DNA of 64,000 bases from the NCBI RefSeq assembly GCF_947501665.1, contig NZ_CANMWS010000028.1:16718-80717 (forward strand). Direction: 5' to 3'. The stretch's first letter is position 1; the number at the start of each line of letters is the position of its first letter. Of this stretch, positions 1-9,512 are shown piece after piece. Origin of the DNA: an uncultured Shewanella sp. GTDB taxonomy: Bacteria; Pseudomonadota; Gammaproteobacteria; Enterobacterales; Shewanellaceae. The notes under the pieces were generated by a model. That model worked only from the letters and a program-made list of their open reading frames with translations. It was not told the origin of the DNA and searched no databases. A program made the translations under genes and the position numbers.

Positions 1-1804
1 CTAATCCTCTATCATGGCTCCACTCTCGGCGCTGACCAAACTCTCCTCCCATGAACAAGAGTTTTTTACCTGGATGCCCCCACATAAAGCCATAATAACT
101 GCGCAATGTCGCAAACTTTTGCCAATCATCACCGGGGACTTTTTCCAATAAAGTCCCTTTACCATGCACCACTTCATCGTGGCTTAATGACAAAATAAAA
201 TGCTCGTTGAAGCAATATATCAAACTGAATGTCATCTCATTATGATGATAATGTCGATGAATGGGATCCCGACTAAGAAAGCTTAAGGTGTCATTCATCC
301 AGCCCATATTCCATTTAAATCCAAAACCCAGCGCCTTATCATCTTGAAAAGTCGGCTGTGTCACTCCCGGCCAAGCCGTAGACTCTTCAGCTATCATCAT
401 GACACCTGGAAAATCCTGGTAAACAACTTGATTAAGTAACCGTAGAAAAGCAATCGCTTCTAAATTTTCATTGCCTCCCCATTGATTGGGGTGCCATTGA
501 CCGGGCTTTCGACTGTAATCGAGATACAACATAGAAGAAACCGCATCAATCCTCAGTCCATCAAAATGAAATTCTCGTAACCAATAACAGGCATTACTGA
601 GTAAATAACTTTTCACTTCAGAGCGGTCATAATTATAAATGAGGGTATCCCAATCTGGATGCTCCCCTTTTTGAGGATCGGCATGTTCAAATAAACACGT
701 ACCATCAAACTGAGCTAATCCATGGGGGTCTTTAGGAAAGTGAGCCGCAACCCAATCTAAAATCACCGCAATTCCCGCTAAATGACAGGCATCGATAAAA
801 CGTTTTAACCCTAATGGATCCCCAAATCGATAAGTCGGTGCATACATCCCAATGGGCTGATATCCCCAAGAGGCATCAAAGGGGTATTCACTCATTGGCA
901 TCAACTGTAAATGGGTAAACCCCATCGTAGTGACATAAGGGATAAGTACTTTTATTAGCTCAGCATAATCGAGGTATTCCCCATGAGGGCCTCGACGCCA
1001 AGAGGCCAAATGCACTTCGTAAATAGACATAGCAGAAACATGCCAACGGCATTTTGCTCGACGCGATAACCAAAGATCATCTTGCCATGGGTACTCTGTC
1101 GCCGTCGGAATAACGCCTGCATTACCCGGTGCGGATTCCATTTGCTTAGCAAAAGGATCGGACTTACGTAATACTTGGCCGTCTTGGGTCAAGATTTCAA
1201 ATTTATAATGTTGGTATTCACTGATATTTGGAATAAACAGCTCCCAAATACCACTATTATCATGTTTACGCATTAAGTGGCGGCGTGGATCCCAGTGGTT
1301 AAAATCCCCCACCAGCGCCACTTTTTGGGCATTAGGCGCCCATACACAAAATAACACACCCGACATTCCAGAAACGGAGCGCCAATTGGCGCCTAAAAAA
1401 CGGTGTGCTTGATATTGGCTCCCTTCAGAAAATAAATAGGCATCTGTGTCGGAAATTAAACTGTGAAATTGATAAGGATCGACAATATCTTCTACGCTCA
1501 AAGGATACTTAACTCTCAATTTATATAACAATGGCTCAGAACAGCTCGCTAACAAACCTGAAAAAAGCCCCGCAGCATTCACTCTATCAAGCGTGGCAAT
1601 AGCTTGCTTACCCGCCATTGCAATCACTTCCACACTGAGCGCTTCGGGTAAAAAAGCCGTCAAGGTTAAGCCTCTTTTCTTTTCTTGCTGAGCCTGTAAA
1701 TCATGCAAGCCCAATGGCCACTTTTTATTGGCTTCTTGATAATACGCGAGCTGAAAATCATGATTGGCGTAAACAACATCTTGGATCACTTTTGTTGTTT
1801 GCAT
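1..1804 (-). CDS. glgB: 1,4-alpha-glucan branching enzyme, C-terminus beyond the window edge
   Basis: Introduces alpha-1,6 branches into glycogen in the cytoplasm. The frame opens at an ATG (1804) and runs without a stop to base 1, giving 601 residues of a family usually about 730 long, so roughly 130 C-terminal residues lie outside the window; this is an edge, not a truncation. Visible are the N-terminal carbohydrate-binding module (GDFNHWDPRRH) and the GH13 barrel with the catalytic triad: nucleophile D420 (GLRIDAVSS), acid/base E473 (IAEEST) and D543 (LSHDEVVHGKG). It lies 59 nt downstream of malQ on the same strand, so the two are probably co-transcribed. No strong ribosome-binding site is seen before the ATG. 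The family assignment is secure. Confidence 0.97.
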   Translation of the reverse strand, partial: MQTTKVIQDVVYANHDFQLAYYQEANKKWPLGLHDLQAQQEKKRGLTLTAFLPEALSVEVIAMAGKQAIATLDRVNAAGLFSGLLASCSEPLLYKLRVKYPLSVEDIVDPYQFHSLISDTDAYLFSEGSQYQAHRFLGANWRSVSGMSGVLFCVWAPNAQKVALVGDFNHWDPRRHLMRKHDNSGIWELFIPNISEYQHYKFEILTQDGQVLRKSDPFAKQMESAPGNAGVIPTATEYPWQDDLWLSRRAKCRWHVSAMSIYEVHLASWRRGPHGEYLDYAELIKVLIPYVTTMGFTHLQLMPMSEYPFDASWGYQPIGMYAPTYRFGDPLGLKRFIDACHLAGIAVILDWVAAHFPKDPHGLAQFDGTCLFEHADPQKGEHPDWDTLIYNYDRSEVKSYLLSNACYWLREFHFDGLRIDAVSSMLYLDYSRKPGQWHPNQWGGNENLEAIAFLRLLNQVVYQDFPGVMMIAEESTAWPGVTQPTFQDDKALGFGFKWNMGWMNDTLSFLSRDPIHRHYHHNEMTFSLIYCFNEHFILSLSHDEVVHGKGTLLEKVPGDDWQKFATLRSYYGFMWGHPGKKLLFMGGEFGQRREWSHDRGL

Positions 1805-1863
1805 TTGTTCTAATCCATATTGTTAAGGTGATTAAATATTAACAACTTAAACTTATTATTTTA

Positions 1864-4011
1864 TTATTCTTCATTCAGCCTTTGTCTGGCAATTGCATCT
1901 AATAATGCAAGAAAGTGAGAGTTGTTCGCTAATTCCGTTAATGTAGAGGTGAGTCTTCTTTGCCAATTTGGGTATTCCTGCCAAGTGCCTGGAATATTCA
2001 CACTATGTGTATCAGCTAATAAATCACATAACTGCACACTAAAAAGCTGAGATGCACCTGAAGCAGATAAATTCACCCATGCCATAAGCAGCTCTGAAAA
2101 AGCCAAGGTTTTCATCTCTACATCAGGACTTAGTAATTGTTTCCAAATAAGAATATCGAGTAACTGCTGTTTCTCCTCGGTGCGTCGATATAGTAATCCC
2201 GTGAGCACTTCTTCTGACTCAAGCAAAGATAATTTAAAGCGTAAATGTAAATCACTACTAGACCACCATGCCGCTAATGTTGGCACGTCATGATTAGCCA
2301 GCATCATTAAACTTTGCTTTTTATAATCTTTAGGAGCAAAAAATCCCTGCCAATCTTTACAAAAATAAAAGACCTCATTGGCATAAAATCCCGCCTTTAA
2401 CACAGCTTGGGTCAACTCATCGGGAATGAGGCCTAAATCTTCACCTATCACACAACATTGTGCTAACTGACTTTCTAAATTAATAATTGCAATAAGCGTT
2501 TCCATGGGGTAGTAAACATAAGCCCCCTTTCCTCTCGATTGATTAATAGGTTGGCACCATAAACGTAAAAGTCCTACCACATGATCAATTCTTAATCCGC
2601 CACAATGACGCATGTTCTGATGCACGAGTTGAATGAAGGGCTCAAAGGCCGATTGCTGTAATTTATTAGGATCAAAAGGCGTTAAATACCAATTTTGCCC
2701 TTGGGGAGCAAGATCATCTGGCGGAGCACCAATACTCACTTTTGTCGCATATTGAGGTAAATGAGCCCCCACTTCCGCACCTTTACTCTTTGCACCCACC
2801 GCTAAATCGCAGATCAACCCTATTGACATACCTAAGGTTTTGGCATGGGTCTGACAAGCTTGCAATTGTTCTTGAGCAACAAATTGTAAATAACAAAAAA
2901 AAGTTACATCAACGGGCATACCATTATTCTTGTCAGCAAATAATACTTCTTCTCTTAAAACGAACTCTTGTAACGCTTGACCTTCATCACAAACAAAAGC
3001 TTGAAATGCCTGATACCTTAACGTGTTTCTCGCCTGTTCATACTCACAAAAAGCCTGATATAACAATACAAAACATTGATATTTAATGGTAAACACATTG
3101 GCATAATCAACCCAATCAGTCTCATTAATATTTTCTATTTTGGCTTGCCATGGGGACTGATTGATCTGTTTTTCCACATAAGAAAACTCTTTTACAGCAT
3201 CAACACCGATATAAAGAGGATTAATTCGACGTCTGTCAGTGGGGCTATATGGACTGGCTTGTTCAGGCTCTTTTATATCTAATGCATGTAATGGATTGAG
3301 TAAAATAAAATCCGCACCTTTTTCGGCAAGAATTGACATTAATTGATGTAAATCAATAAAATCGCCAATCCCCCACTGCCGCTGGCTACGTAAACTGTAA
3401 AGCTGAATATTCACGCCCCACGGTTTACGTTTATGTGGTGAATTATCATCATAAAAATGCCCTCGAAAAGCCTGTCTCGGGGCAATCATTAAGCGCCCAA
3501 CAAATCGCTCAGCAGAGGCATTAAGTAATACAAGACTGACTTGGTGGTATCCCATCACTAACTTTGATGCTAATACCGTATTCGATAACTTGATTCGATA
3601 CTGAATATATTGCTGCTCAGCATAATCATGTTTATCAACAAAGAGTAAATCTGCTTTCTTTAACACTAAGCTGAAAAGCTGACCTTGAGGATCCACTATG
3701 CTGAGCTTAATGCTGCCCTGCTCCTTTGCCGATAACACAATATCCATTTGTAATTGATCAAGATAACAATACTGAAAACGCGGTAAAGGGAGCAACCAAG
3801 GCTGATGAACAAGCTCATCAATACGTGTTTGAATTTGACTCTCAGTTAAAGGGGTGTCAATGTCATCTGCATCAGCAACTTGGCTTGATTGTGAAATAAG
3901 GCTGCGTAATACTCCTTCCCTATCTTCATCAGAAATAACAATATTCTCACCTTTATAGTCCACATATTCATCGCCAATTCCATGCAAATAAAGTAAATCA
4001 CTTAATGCCAT
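1864..4011 (-). CDS. malQ: 4-alpha-glucanotransferase (amylomaltase, GH77)
   Basis: Transfers maltodextrin chains between acceptors and releases glucose during maltose/maltodextrin and glycogen turnover in the cytoplasm. Length is 715 residues, close to E. coli MalQ (694). GH77 catalytic residues are all present: nucleophile D476 in LRIDHVVG, acid/base E524 in IGEDLG, and D575 in NHDVPTLAAWW. The frame can open three codons earlier at a GTG (4020), but the ATG at 4011 has GGTGG about 5 nt upstream and is preferred. It is followed on the same strand by glgB, which couples linear-chain remodelling to branching. Only 36 nt separate it from the multicopper oxidase stop upstream and no terminator is visible there, so read-through from that unrelated gene is possible. 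Confidence 0.96.
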   Translation of the reverse strand: MALSDLLYLHGIGDEYVDYKGENIVISDEDREGVLRSLISQSSQVADADDIDTPLTESQIQTRIDELVHQPWLLPLPRFQYCYLDQLQMDIVLSAKEQGSIKLSIVDPQGQLFSLVLKKADLLFVDKHDYAEQQYIQYRIKLSNTVLASKLVMGYHQVSLVLLNASAERFVGRLMIAPRQAFRGHFYDDNSPHKRKPWGVNIQLYSLRSQRQWGIGDFIDLHQLMSILAEKGADFILLNPLHALDIKEPEQASPYSPTDRRRINPLYIGVDAVKEFSYVEKQINQSPWQAKIENINETDWVDYANVFTIKYQCFVLLYQAFCEYEQARNTLRYQAFQAFVCDEGQALQEFVLREEVLFADKNNGMPVDVTFFCYLQFVAQEQLQACQTHAKTLGMSIGLICDLAVGAKSKGAEVGAHLPQYATKVSIGAPPDDLAPQGQNWYLTPFDPNKLQQSAFEPFIQLVHQNMRHCGGLRIDHVVGLLRLWCQPINQSRGKGAYVYYPMETLIAIINLESQLAQCCVIGEDLGLIPDELTQAVLKAGFYANEVFYFCKDWQGFFAPKDYKKQSLMMLANHDVPTLAAWWSSSDLHLRFKLSLLESEEVLTGLLYRRTEEKQQLLDILIWKQLLSPDVEMKTLAFSELLMAWVNLSASGASQLFSVQLCDLLADTHSVNIPGTWQEYPNWQRRLTSTLTELANNSHFLALLDAIARQRLNEE

Positions 4012-4047
4012 GAACACCACCTATTAATCGTAAACTCATAATCAAGC

Positions 4048-5898
4048 TTAGTGAATAATCCTATTCTCTCTACTCTTCTCTACATGCATGTGTCCTGTCT
4101 CTTCAATAATATCGACCTTTTGCATCATACCGATATCTTCATGGGTGATAATATGGCAATGCATTAAAATCTCTCCGGGATACTCAGGATTAAAATATGT
4201 TTTGAACGTAATGGAACCTGGAGTGGCATCATTAATATTCCCCCCCTGGGCCACACCCGTTGCTGCTGGTACTAAAATAGTGTCATGCCATTGAGGCGTA
4301 TCTAATTCCGTGCCATTCACCTCTGTCAATAAAAAGGCATTTGTATGGATATGAAAAGGATGATCAGAAAAAGTGTAATTATAAACGGTCCACTCTTCGA
4401 TACTTCCCGCCGTCATTTCAAACATAGGTTCATTCATAGCAAACAAACCTTCAGTGGTATAATTGATCCGAGGCATAGCGGGATCACCATCAGGATTCTC
4501 TTCACCTTGATCGTCCTCATTCCTCATCATTAATAATGTATTAAACTCTATCCCTCCCCAGTAATCAGTATCATATTCTTGATAATACCAGCCACAGGAA
4601 GGCAAACGTTCTTCATCTGACTGCTGTCCGCCACATATTTCAAAACCCACATTTCGAACTTCTTTGGGCTCAGTATTAAGCATCGTTGCTATGCTTGGTA
4701 ATCCATCAGGTGCCGGTAATGCCCCACTGGGTAAAGACATATCCATTTCTTCCCCCGTCACGATCACGGTGGCTAAAGTGACTGGGTAGCTAGGATTAGG
4801 AAAGTTAGCCCCTACTCTGGCCCTTCTTATTTCAGGGTCAATTCCTGTTGCAGACACAGACACTTCGACACTATTAGGGTCAATAGCTTGTAGTAAATAA
4901 ATACCGGGATCCCCTGCTTTTATCAACATATCAACACGATTTCCAGATCCCAGCACAAAAGGCTCTTCTAAGGCTAAGGTTTTCATTTCAGATAACGTCA
5001 ACCCGTCATTAGACACAATATGTAATTGATGCGATTCAAGTGAGATCAACTTATTCAATCCCGCTGCCGCATTTAAAACTCGCCAACGTTGTACTTCTCC
5101 TGGGCGCATAAACAAAGTTTGATCGGTTAGCCCATTATTTGTCATAAACAGCAATCCATCTCGATAATCAGCCCACAAACCTGAATCTCCAGCAGAAAAC
5201 TGCGTTGCCTCCTCATTATATAAAGGCACATCCCCACTTTGATCAGTACGAATGGATCCCAGTACCATAAAATGCTCTTTAGCCGCAGCCACCTCAGGGA
5301 CACTCTCTAATCCATTTGAGCAACCTGTTACAATCAACAATCCATACATTCCACCAAAGAATGGCATACTAATACTTCCATGCTTATGGGGGTGATACCA
5401 AAAAGTGCCGCAAGCATGATCATCAGGTAATTTGATGACAACATCATGGGTACTGCCTGGATCCATATGCCGAAAAGGATTATCCGATAAGCCTTCAGGT
5501 GACACATTTAATCCATGACTATGGTAATTAATCGTATAAGGATCATCAGGAAAAGCCCCGCCGCGCTGATTTTCTGGATTATCAGGTAAATCATTAATCA
5601 TTTTAATTGAAAGTACGTCACCAGGATTAACAATCAGCGTTGGGCCCACTAAACTCGCCTCAAAATTGGGTGTACTGACCGTGACTAACTCTCCGGTCTC
5701 AACATACTGAATCGTATTTTCAGTCACTGCTGCCGTTAAGGTGGTACTCAGTATTCCATCTGACGATCTGCGGACTTCTGGTTCAATAAATACTTTGTCA
5801 TAATAGTCATCTTGGTTATTGTCACTGCAGGCACTTAACAAAAAAAAACCATACAAGGCATAGCTTAAGTGACCGAGTAAAGATCCGTTTATTCTCAT
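4048..5898 (-). CDS. Multicopper oxidase, predicted outer-membrane lipoprotein
   Basis: Three-domain cupredoxin oxidase of the laccase/CueO/bilirubin-oxidase group, coupling one-electron oxidation of a substrate to reduction of O2 to water. All four copper motifs are present: HSH at 126-128, HPHKHG from 169, HPFHIH from 513, and MHCHIITHEDIGMM with the type-1 Cys at 581. The longest frame starts at 5940, but the ATG at 5898 has GGGAGAG about 7 nt upstream and gives a clean lipoprotein signal with lipobox LSAC at Cys24. Ser follows the Cys, which by the Lol rule suggests outer-membrane sorting. There is no twin-arginine signal, unusual for a relative of CueO. The substrate (Cu(I), Mn(II), phenolics or other) cannot be read from the sequence, and no copper-handling gene lies beside it. 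Confidence 0.92.
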   Translation of the reverse strand: MRINGSLLGHLSYALYGFFLLSACSDNNQDDYYDKVFIEPEVRRSSDGILSTTLTAAVTENTIQYVETGELVTVSTPNFEASLVGPTLIVNPGDVLSIKMINDLPDNPENQRGGAFPDDPYTINYHSHGLNVSPEGLSDNPFRHMDPGSTHDVVIKLPDDHACGTFWYHPHKHGSISMPFFGGMYGLLIVTGCSNGLESVPEVAAAKEHFMVLGSIRTDQSGDVPLYNEEATQFSAGDSGLWADYRDGLLFMTNNGLTDQTLFMRPGEVQRWRVLNAAAGLNKLISLESHQLHIVSNDGLTLSEMKTLALEEPFVLGSGNRVDMLIKAGDPGIYLLQAIDPNSVEVSVSATGIDPEIRRARVGANFPNPSYPVTLATVIVTGEEMDMSLPSGALPAPDGLPSIATMLNTEPKEVRNVGFEICGGQQSDEERLPSCGWYYQEYDTDYWGGIEFNTLLMMRNEDDQGEENPDGDPAMPRINYTTEGLFAMNEPMFEMTAGSIEEWTVYNYTFSDHPFHIHTNAFLLTEVNGTELDTPQWHDTILVPAATGVAQGGNINDATPGSITFKTYFNPEYPGEILMHCHIITHEDIGMMQKVDIIEETGHMHVEKSRENRIIH

Positions 5899-6000
5899 CG
5901 ACTCTCCCAAAAAAATAATTACTGTTATTTTTATTTTCACAGATTGAAGTGTAGGTGAGTTTTTTATCGTCGGTGAAATGAATTGTTGTTAGATGAATAA

Positions 6001-6034
6001 ATAAAGCTCAATAGCAGTCTCTATTAAGCTTTAT
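6001..6034 (-). terminator. Hairpin downstream of the first alkaline phosphatase
   Basis: Long inverted repeat, ATAAAGCT..AATAG pairing with CTATT..AGCTTTAT with one mismatch, followed on the minus strand by TTTATTTATT. It lies 25 nt beyond the stop of the phosphatase gene and before the multicopper oxidase, so it probably separates the two transcripts. Confidence 0.6.
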
Positions 6035-6058
6035 TATTGATAGTACTAACGTGCTTTA

Positions 6059-7696
6059 TTATTGAGCGGCTTCGGCTTTATTTAATAAATCTCCAGCATG
6101 ATTAATCACATGGAAAATATGATTTTGCTCAACAGTACCTTGAACAAAATGGGCGCCTGGGCCTTGAGCAAAAATAGCCACATCTTCTCCTCCATGTGTC
6201 TCGCTATTAAGTGGAATGAGGGCTTCTTGATGATAACTTGGACTCTGAGTATCAATATAATTCAAATCGACTCTCCCTGCTGATGCTGGATGATCGTAGC
6301 GTTCATCTCCTCCCACCTCAAGCGGCGCGTAGCCTAAACCATTAGCATATCCCAATGTGGTATAAGGTAGACCGTGACTGTCTGTTTCAAAGGTAAGTTC
6401 TGCTAATCCATTTGAATCAGTACTTTTCACTAACCCTAAAATAGGATTACCTCGAATAGGATAGCCTCCCATGGTCATCACATGACTATGATCCGCTGTG
6501 ACCATTAATAGAGTCTCTTTTGAAGCGGTTTTTTCCATCGCAACCCTGACTGCTTCTGACAAGGCAATTGTGTCATATAAAGCCCGCGCTGCATTGCCTG
6601 CATGGTGACCATGATCAATACGACCAGCTTCCACAATTAACACAAAACCTTTATCATTTTTTTGAAGAATATCAATCGATTTTGCCGTCATCTCTGCAAG
6701 CGATGGCTCCCCTGTAACGCCTTCTTTTGTACGGTCAAAATCATAATCCATATGAGATGAATTAAATAATCCCAATAAATGATCTGTCTCTAAAGGATCA
6801 ATATTAATAAAGCTATCTCTGTCTTGTACATAAGCTGACTTTCCATACTGATTTAACCATTGCTCAGTTAAGTCCACACCATCAAGACGTTTACCGTTTT
6901 CTCCTTCACTATCAACAACTGTATTTGGAATAAAAGCACGACGACCACCGCCCAGCATGACATTCATCCCTTTACCATCATTGAAATCAAATAACTGCTT
7001 AGCAATGTCGCTGCAGCCATTAGTCACGGCCTCTTCAGGTAAATCAGCATCACTTTCCCAGTTTCTCTCAGGGGCATGAGAATAAGTAGCTGCAGGTGTT
7101 GCATGAGTGACTCGCGCTGTAGAAACAACGCCCGTGGACATCCCTGCCATCGCCGCAAGTTCTAATGCGGTAACCAGATCTTGTCCCTGAGTCGATGCAC
7201 AATTGCCTCTCGTCACCCCTTCTGCAAGTGAAATCACACCTGCATCCGTTTTGACTCCCGTCATCATCGCCGCCATGGTTCCGGCTGAATCTGGCGTTTG
7301 AGCATCAGTATTAAACGTTTTAGACAATCCCACATAAGGAAAACTTTCAAAAGAAAGAATATTCTCCTCCCCAGTTTGCCCTTTAAGTTGACCATCTAAA
7401 ATACGGGCGGCAGTGACAGTGGAAACCCCCATTCCATCACCAACAAATAAAATGATATTCTTCGCTGAGCCAGCCTCATGAATCACAGTTAACTTTTCCG
7501 CATCGACCACATGTTGCTGACCATCAATATACCATTGATTCACTTCACTCCAGTTAGTCGTATCACTGTTTGACTCGGCTTCAACCTGATCGGCCAATTC
7601 ATTTTCTTCGACTATCACCAAGCCATCATCATCGTCACCACAAGCGCTTAAACCTAATAAAGCAGACAAGGTCAGTACCAGTAAATTCTTATTCAT
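6059..7696 (-). CDS. Alkaline phosphatase (PhoA family), predicted lipoprotein
   Basis: Periplasmic-side phosphomonoesterase that releases Pi from organic phosphate esters. Length is 545 residues. Family motifs: metal site FVGDGMGVSTVTAARIL, nucleophile S137 in DSAGTMAAMMTG, RIDHGHHAGN and TADHSH for the zinc ligands, and a C-terminal ETHGGEDV histidine. The N-terminus is a lipoprotein signal with lipobox LSAC at Cys19, followed by an acidic linker (GDDDDG). A GGAG lies 8 nt before the ATG. A related phosphatase lies just upstream, 42 nt away across a short hairpin (7721-7739), so the two look like a tandem duplication whose copies now differ in anchoring. No clear Pho box was found. Substrate range is not visible. 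Confidence 0.93.
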   Translation of the reverse strand: MNKNLLVLTLSALLGLSACGDDDDGLVIVEENELADQVEAESNSDTTNWSEVNQWYIDGQQHVVDAEKLTVIHEAGSAKNIILFVGDGMGVSTVTAARILDGQLKGQTGEENILSFESFPYVGLSKTFNTDAQTPDSAGTMAAMMTGVKTDAGVISLAEGVTRGNCASTQGQDLVTALELAAMAGMSTGVVSTARVTHATPAATYSHAPERNWESDADLPEEAVTNGCSDIAKQLFDFNDGKGMNVMLGGGRRAFIPNTVVDSEGENGKRLDGVDLTEQWLNQYGKSAYVQDRDSFINIDPLETDHLLGLFNSSHMDYDFDRTKEGVTGEPSLAEMTAKSIDILQKNDKGFVLIVEAGRIDHGHHAGNAARALYDTIALSEAVRVAMEKTASKETLLMVTADHSHVMTMGGYPIRGNPILGLVKSTDSNGLAELTFETDSHGLPYTTLGYANGLGYAPLEVGGDERYDHPASAGRVDLNYIDTQSPSYHQEALIPLNSETHGGEDVAIFAQGPGAHFVQGTVEQNHIFHVINHAGDLLNKAEAAQ

Positions 7697-7738
7697 TTTT
7701 ATGCTCCAAAAGTTAATACAAAATTGACTATGTCAATT

Positions 7739-9250
7739 TCAGTACTTGGTCCCACCAAGCTGCTGTGCTTGATTAATAATGTGAAAAACAACATTTTGCT
7801 CCATCGCACCTTGAACTAAATGTGCCCCAGCGCCAATAGCATGAATGCTGACATCTTCACCTGCATGGGTTTCACCGCCTTTTTGAATTAACGCTTGTTG
7901 CATAAAATCCATTTCTTGTGTATTTAATAAAGATAAGTCATCTCTTTCTCCCGAGCTCGCCCCCGGTCCATTGGCATAGCCTAACGTTGTGTAAGGCTTA
8001 CCATCTAAGGCAATCGCCATGTCACCACCCACGTGATGCACTAATCCTAAGATCGGATTACCTCTTTTTGGATATCCTGCGATGGTTAACGTGTGACTAT
8101 GATCCGCTGTCACAATAATTAACGTCTCTTCTGGATCCGTATTTTCAACCGCTGCTCTCACGGCATTAGAGAATTCAATGGTGTCATAAAGCGCACGTTG
8201 GGCATTGCCCGCATGATGGGCATGATCGATTCGCCCCCCTTCAACCATGAGGAAATATCCCTCTGTATTTTGACTCAATAGTTGAATGGATTTCGTCGTC
8301 ATCTCTGTCAAAGAAGGTTCGCCAGCACTGTCTGTGAGACGATCCGCTTCAAATTCCATATGAGATGCATTAAATAGGCCTAACAAATGGGTGGTATTCT
8401 CCACATCAATCGCATCAAAGTCGGCTTTATTCCAAACATAAGCTGCATTATCGAAGTTTTCGAGCCACTTCTGGGTTAAATCGAGCCCATCAGTACGCAC
8501 ACCTGCCTCTTCTTCACCATCGATTATCCCTTCTGGGATAAAGTTGCGTCGACCGCCACCTAAGGCGACAGTTAGCGCGTCGGCTTTGTCCCGCATAACA
8601 AGCTGATAGGCGATATCTTTACAACCATAAGTCACTGCCTCATCCGATAGATCTGAATCGGCCTCCCATTGACGTTGTGGGGTTTTTGCATATAATGCCG
8701 CTGGCGTGGCGTGGGTGAGTCGTGCAGTACTCACAACTCCCGTAGATAATCCTTTAGCATTAGCTAAATCAACCAATGTAATTAACTCATTTCCCTTTGA
8801 TGACAGACAGTTAGATCGCAAACTGGCATCTGATACAGACAGTACCCCCGCTTTCGTTTTAACACCTGTCGCCATTGCTGTCATTGTGCCAGCAGAATCA
8901 GGAACTTGTTGATTTGTATTGTACGTTTTGACTAAACCACTATAAGGGAAGCGCTCAAAGCTAAGGAAGTTTTCTTCACCACCTTGATTGCCTATTTGCT
9001 GCTGCCCTTCGAGAATTCTTGCAGCAGTAAGCGTTGAAATTCCCATCCCATCCCCAATGAATAAGATCACGTTTTTAGCTTTGCTATGAGTTTGTAATTG
9101 CGTTTGTTCTACAAGGTGAGCCGCGCTATCCTTAAACCATTGACTGTCACTTTGCACACTCGGTAATAATGCAGCATGTACATTGGATGCCAGTAAACCA
9201 CAGGAAATCAATAAAGCTATTTTTCTGATCTTAATCACTATTTCCACCAT
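7739..9250 (-). CDS. Alkaline phosphatase (PhoA family), soluble secreted paralog
   Basis: Second member of the tandem pair, with the same architecture: FIGDGMGISTLTAARIL, nucleophile S119 in DSAGTMTAMATG, RIDHAHHAGN, TADHSH and ETHAGEDV. Unlike its neighbour it has an ordinary cleavable signal peptide ending near SNVHA/ALLPS and no lipobox, so it should be free in the periplasm or secreted. Start choice is uncertain. The longest frame opens at a GTG (9283) with no ribosome-binding site. ATG 9250 is reported here. A GTG at 9238, just after GGTGGA, would give a tidier basic signal peptide (MIKIRKIALL..). The predicted mature enzyme is the same in all cases. It is probably co-transcribed with the downstream lipoprotein paralog. 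Confidence 0.92.
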   Translation of the reverse strand: MVEIVIKIRKIALLISCGLLASNVHAALLPSVQSDSQWFKDSAAHLVEQTQLQTHSKAKNVILFIGDGMGISTLTAARILEGQQQIGNQGGEENFLSFERFPYSGLVKTYNTNQQVPDSAGTMTAMATGVKTKAGVLSVSDASLRSNCLSSKGNELITLVDLANAKGLSTGVVSTARLTHATPAALYAKTPQRQWEADSDLSDEAVTYGCKDIAYQLVMRDKADALTVALGGGRRNFIPEGIIDGEEEAGVRTDGLDLTQKWLENFDNAAYVWNKADFDAIDVENTTHLLGLFNASHMEFEADRLTDSAGEPSLTEMTTKSIQLLSQNTEGYFLMVEGGRIDHAHHAGNAQRALYDTIEFSNAVRAAVENTDPEETLIIVTADHSHTLTIAGYPKRGNPILGLVHHVGGDMAIALDGKPYTTLGYANGPGASSGERDDLSLLNTQEMDFMQQALIQKGGETHAGEDVSIHAIGAGAHLVQGAMEQNVVFHIINQAQQLGGTKY

Positions 9251-9471
9251 TTCATCATTATAAGAATCAATAACTACATTCACTAAATACCATTTAAAAC
9301 CATTAAGGTTTACCTATTATTAACATATTGCTTCATTTTTATTACATAAGTCGTTTGGGGGATTTTTCTCAAAGTGAGCGCTAGAACCTGTTAATCTTGA
9401 GTCATTAAATGATGTCTGAAGTAAACAAAGGAGGAAGAAGAAACAAGAAAAGAATGACATGAAAAGAAGCT

Positions 9472-9497
9472 ATACCCAAACTAAATAGCTTGGGTAT
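9472..9497. repeat. Short inverted repeat in the phosphatase upstream region
   Basis: ATACCCAA and TTGGGTAT form a perfect 8-bp stem around a 10-nt loop, 16 nt beyond the end of the 120-residue orphan gene. It may terminate that gene's transcript or be a small REP-like unit. The rest of 9251-9512 shows nothing recognisable. Confidence 0.45.
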
Positions 9498-9512
9498 CGC
9501 GTTTAAATACGA

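Noticed and set aside
1..1804. glgB as a truncated pseudogene
   Set aside because: The frame is open to the window edge with all catalytic residues; the missing part is simply outside the window.
9251..9512. Pho box upstream of the alkaline phosphatases
   Set aside because: No pair of CTGTCAT-like direct repeats with proper spacing was found; only distant partial matches.
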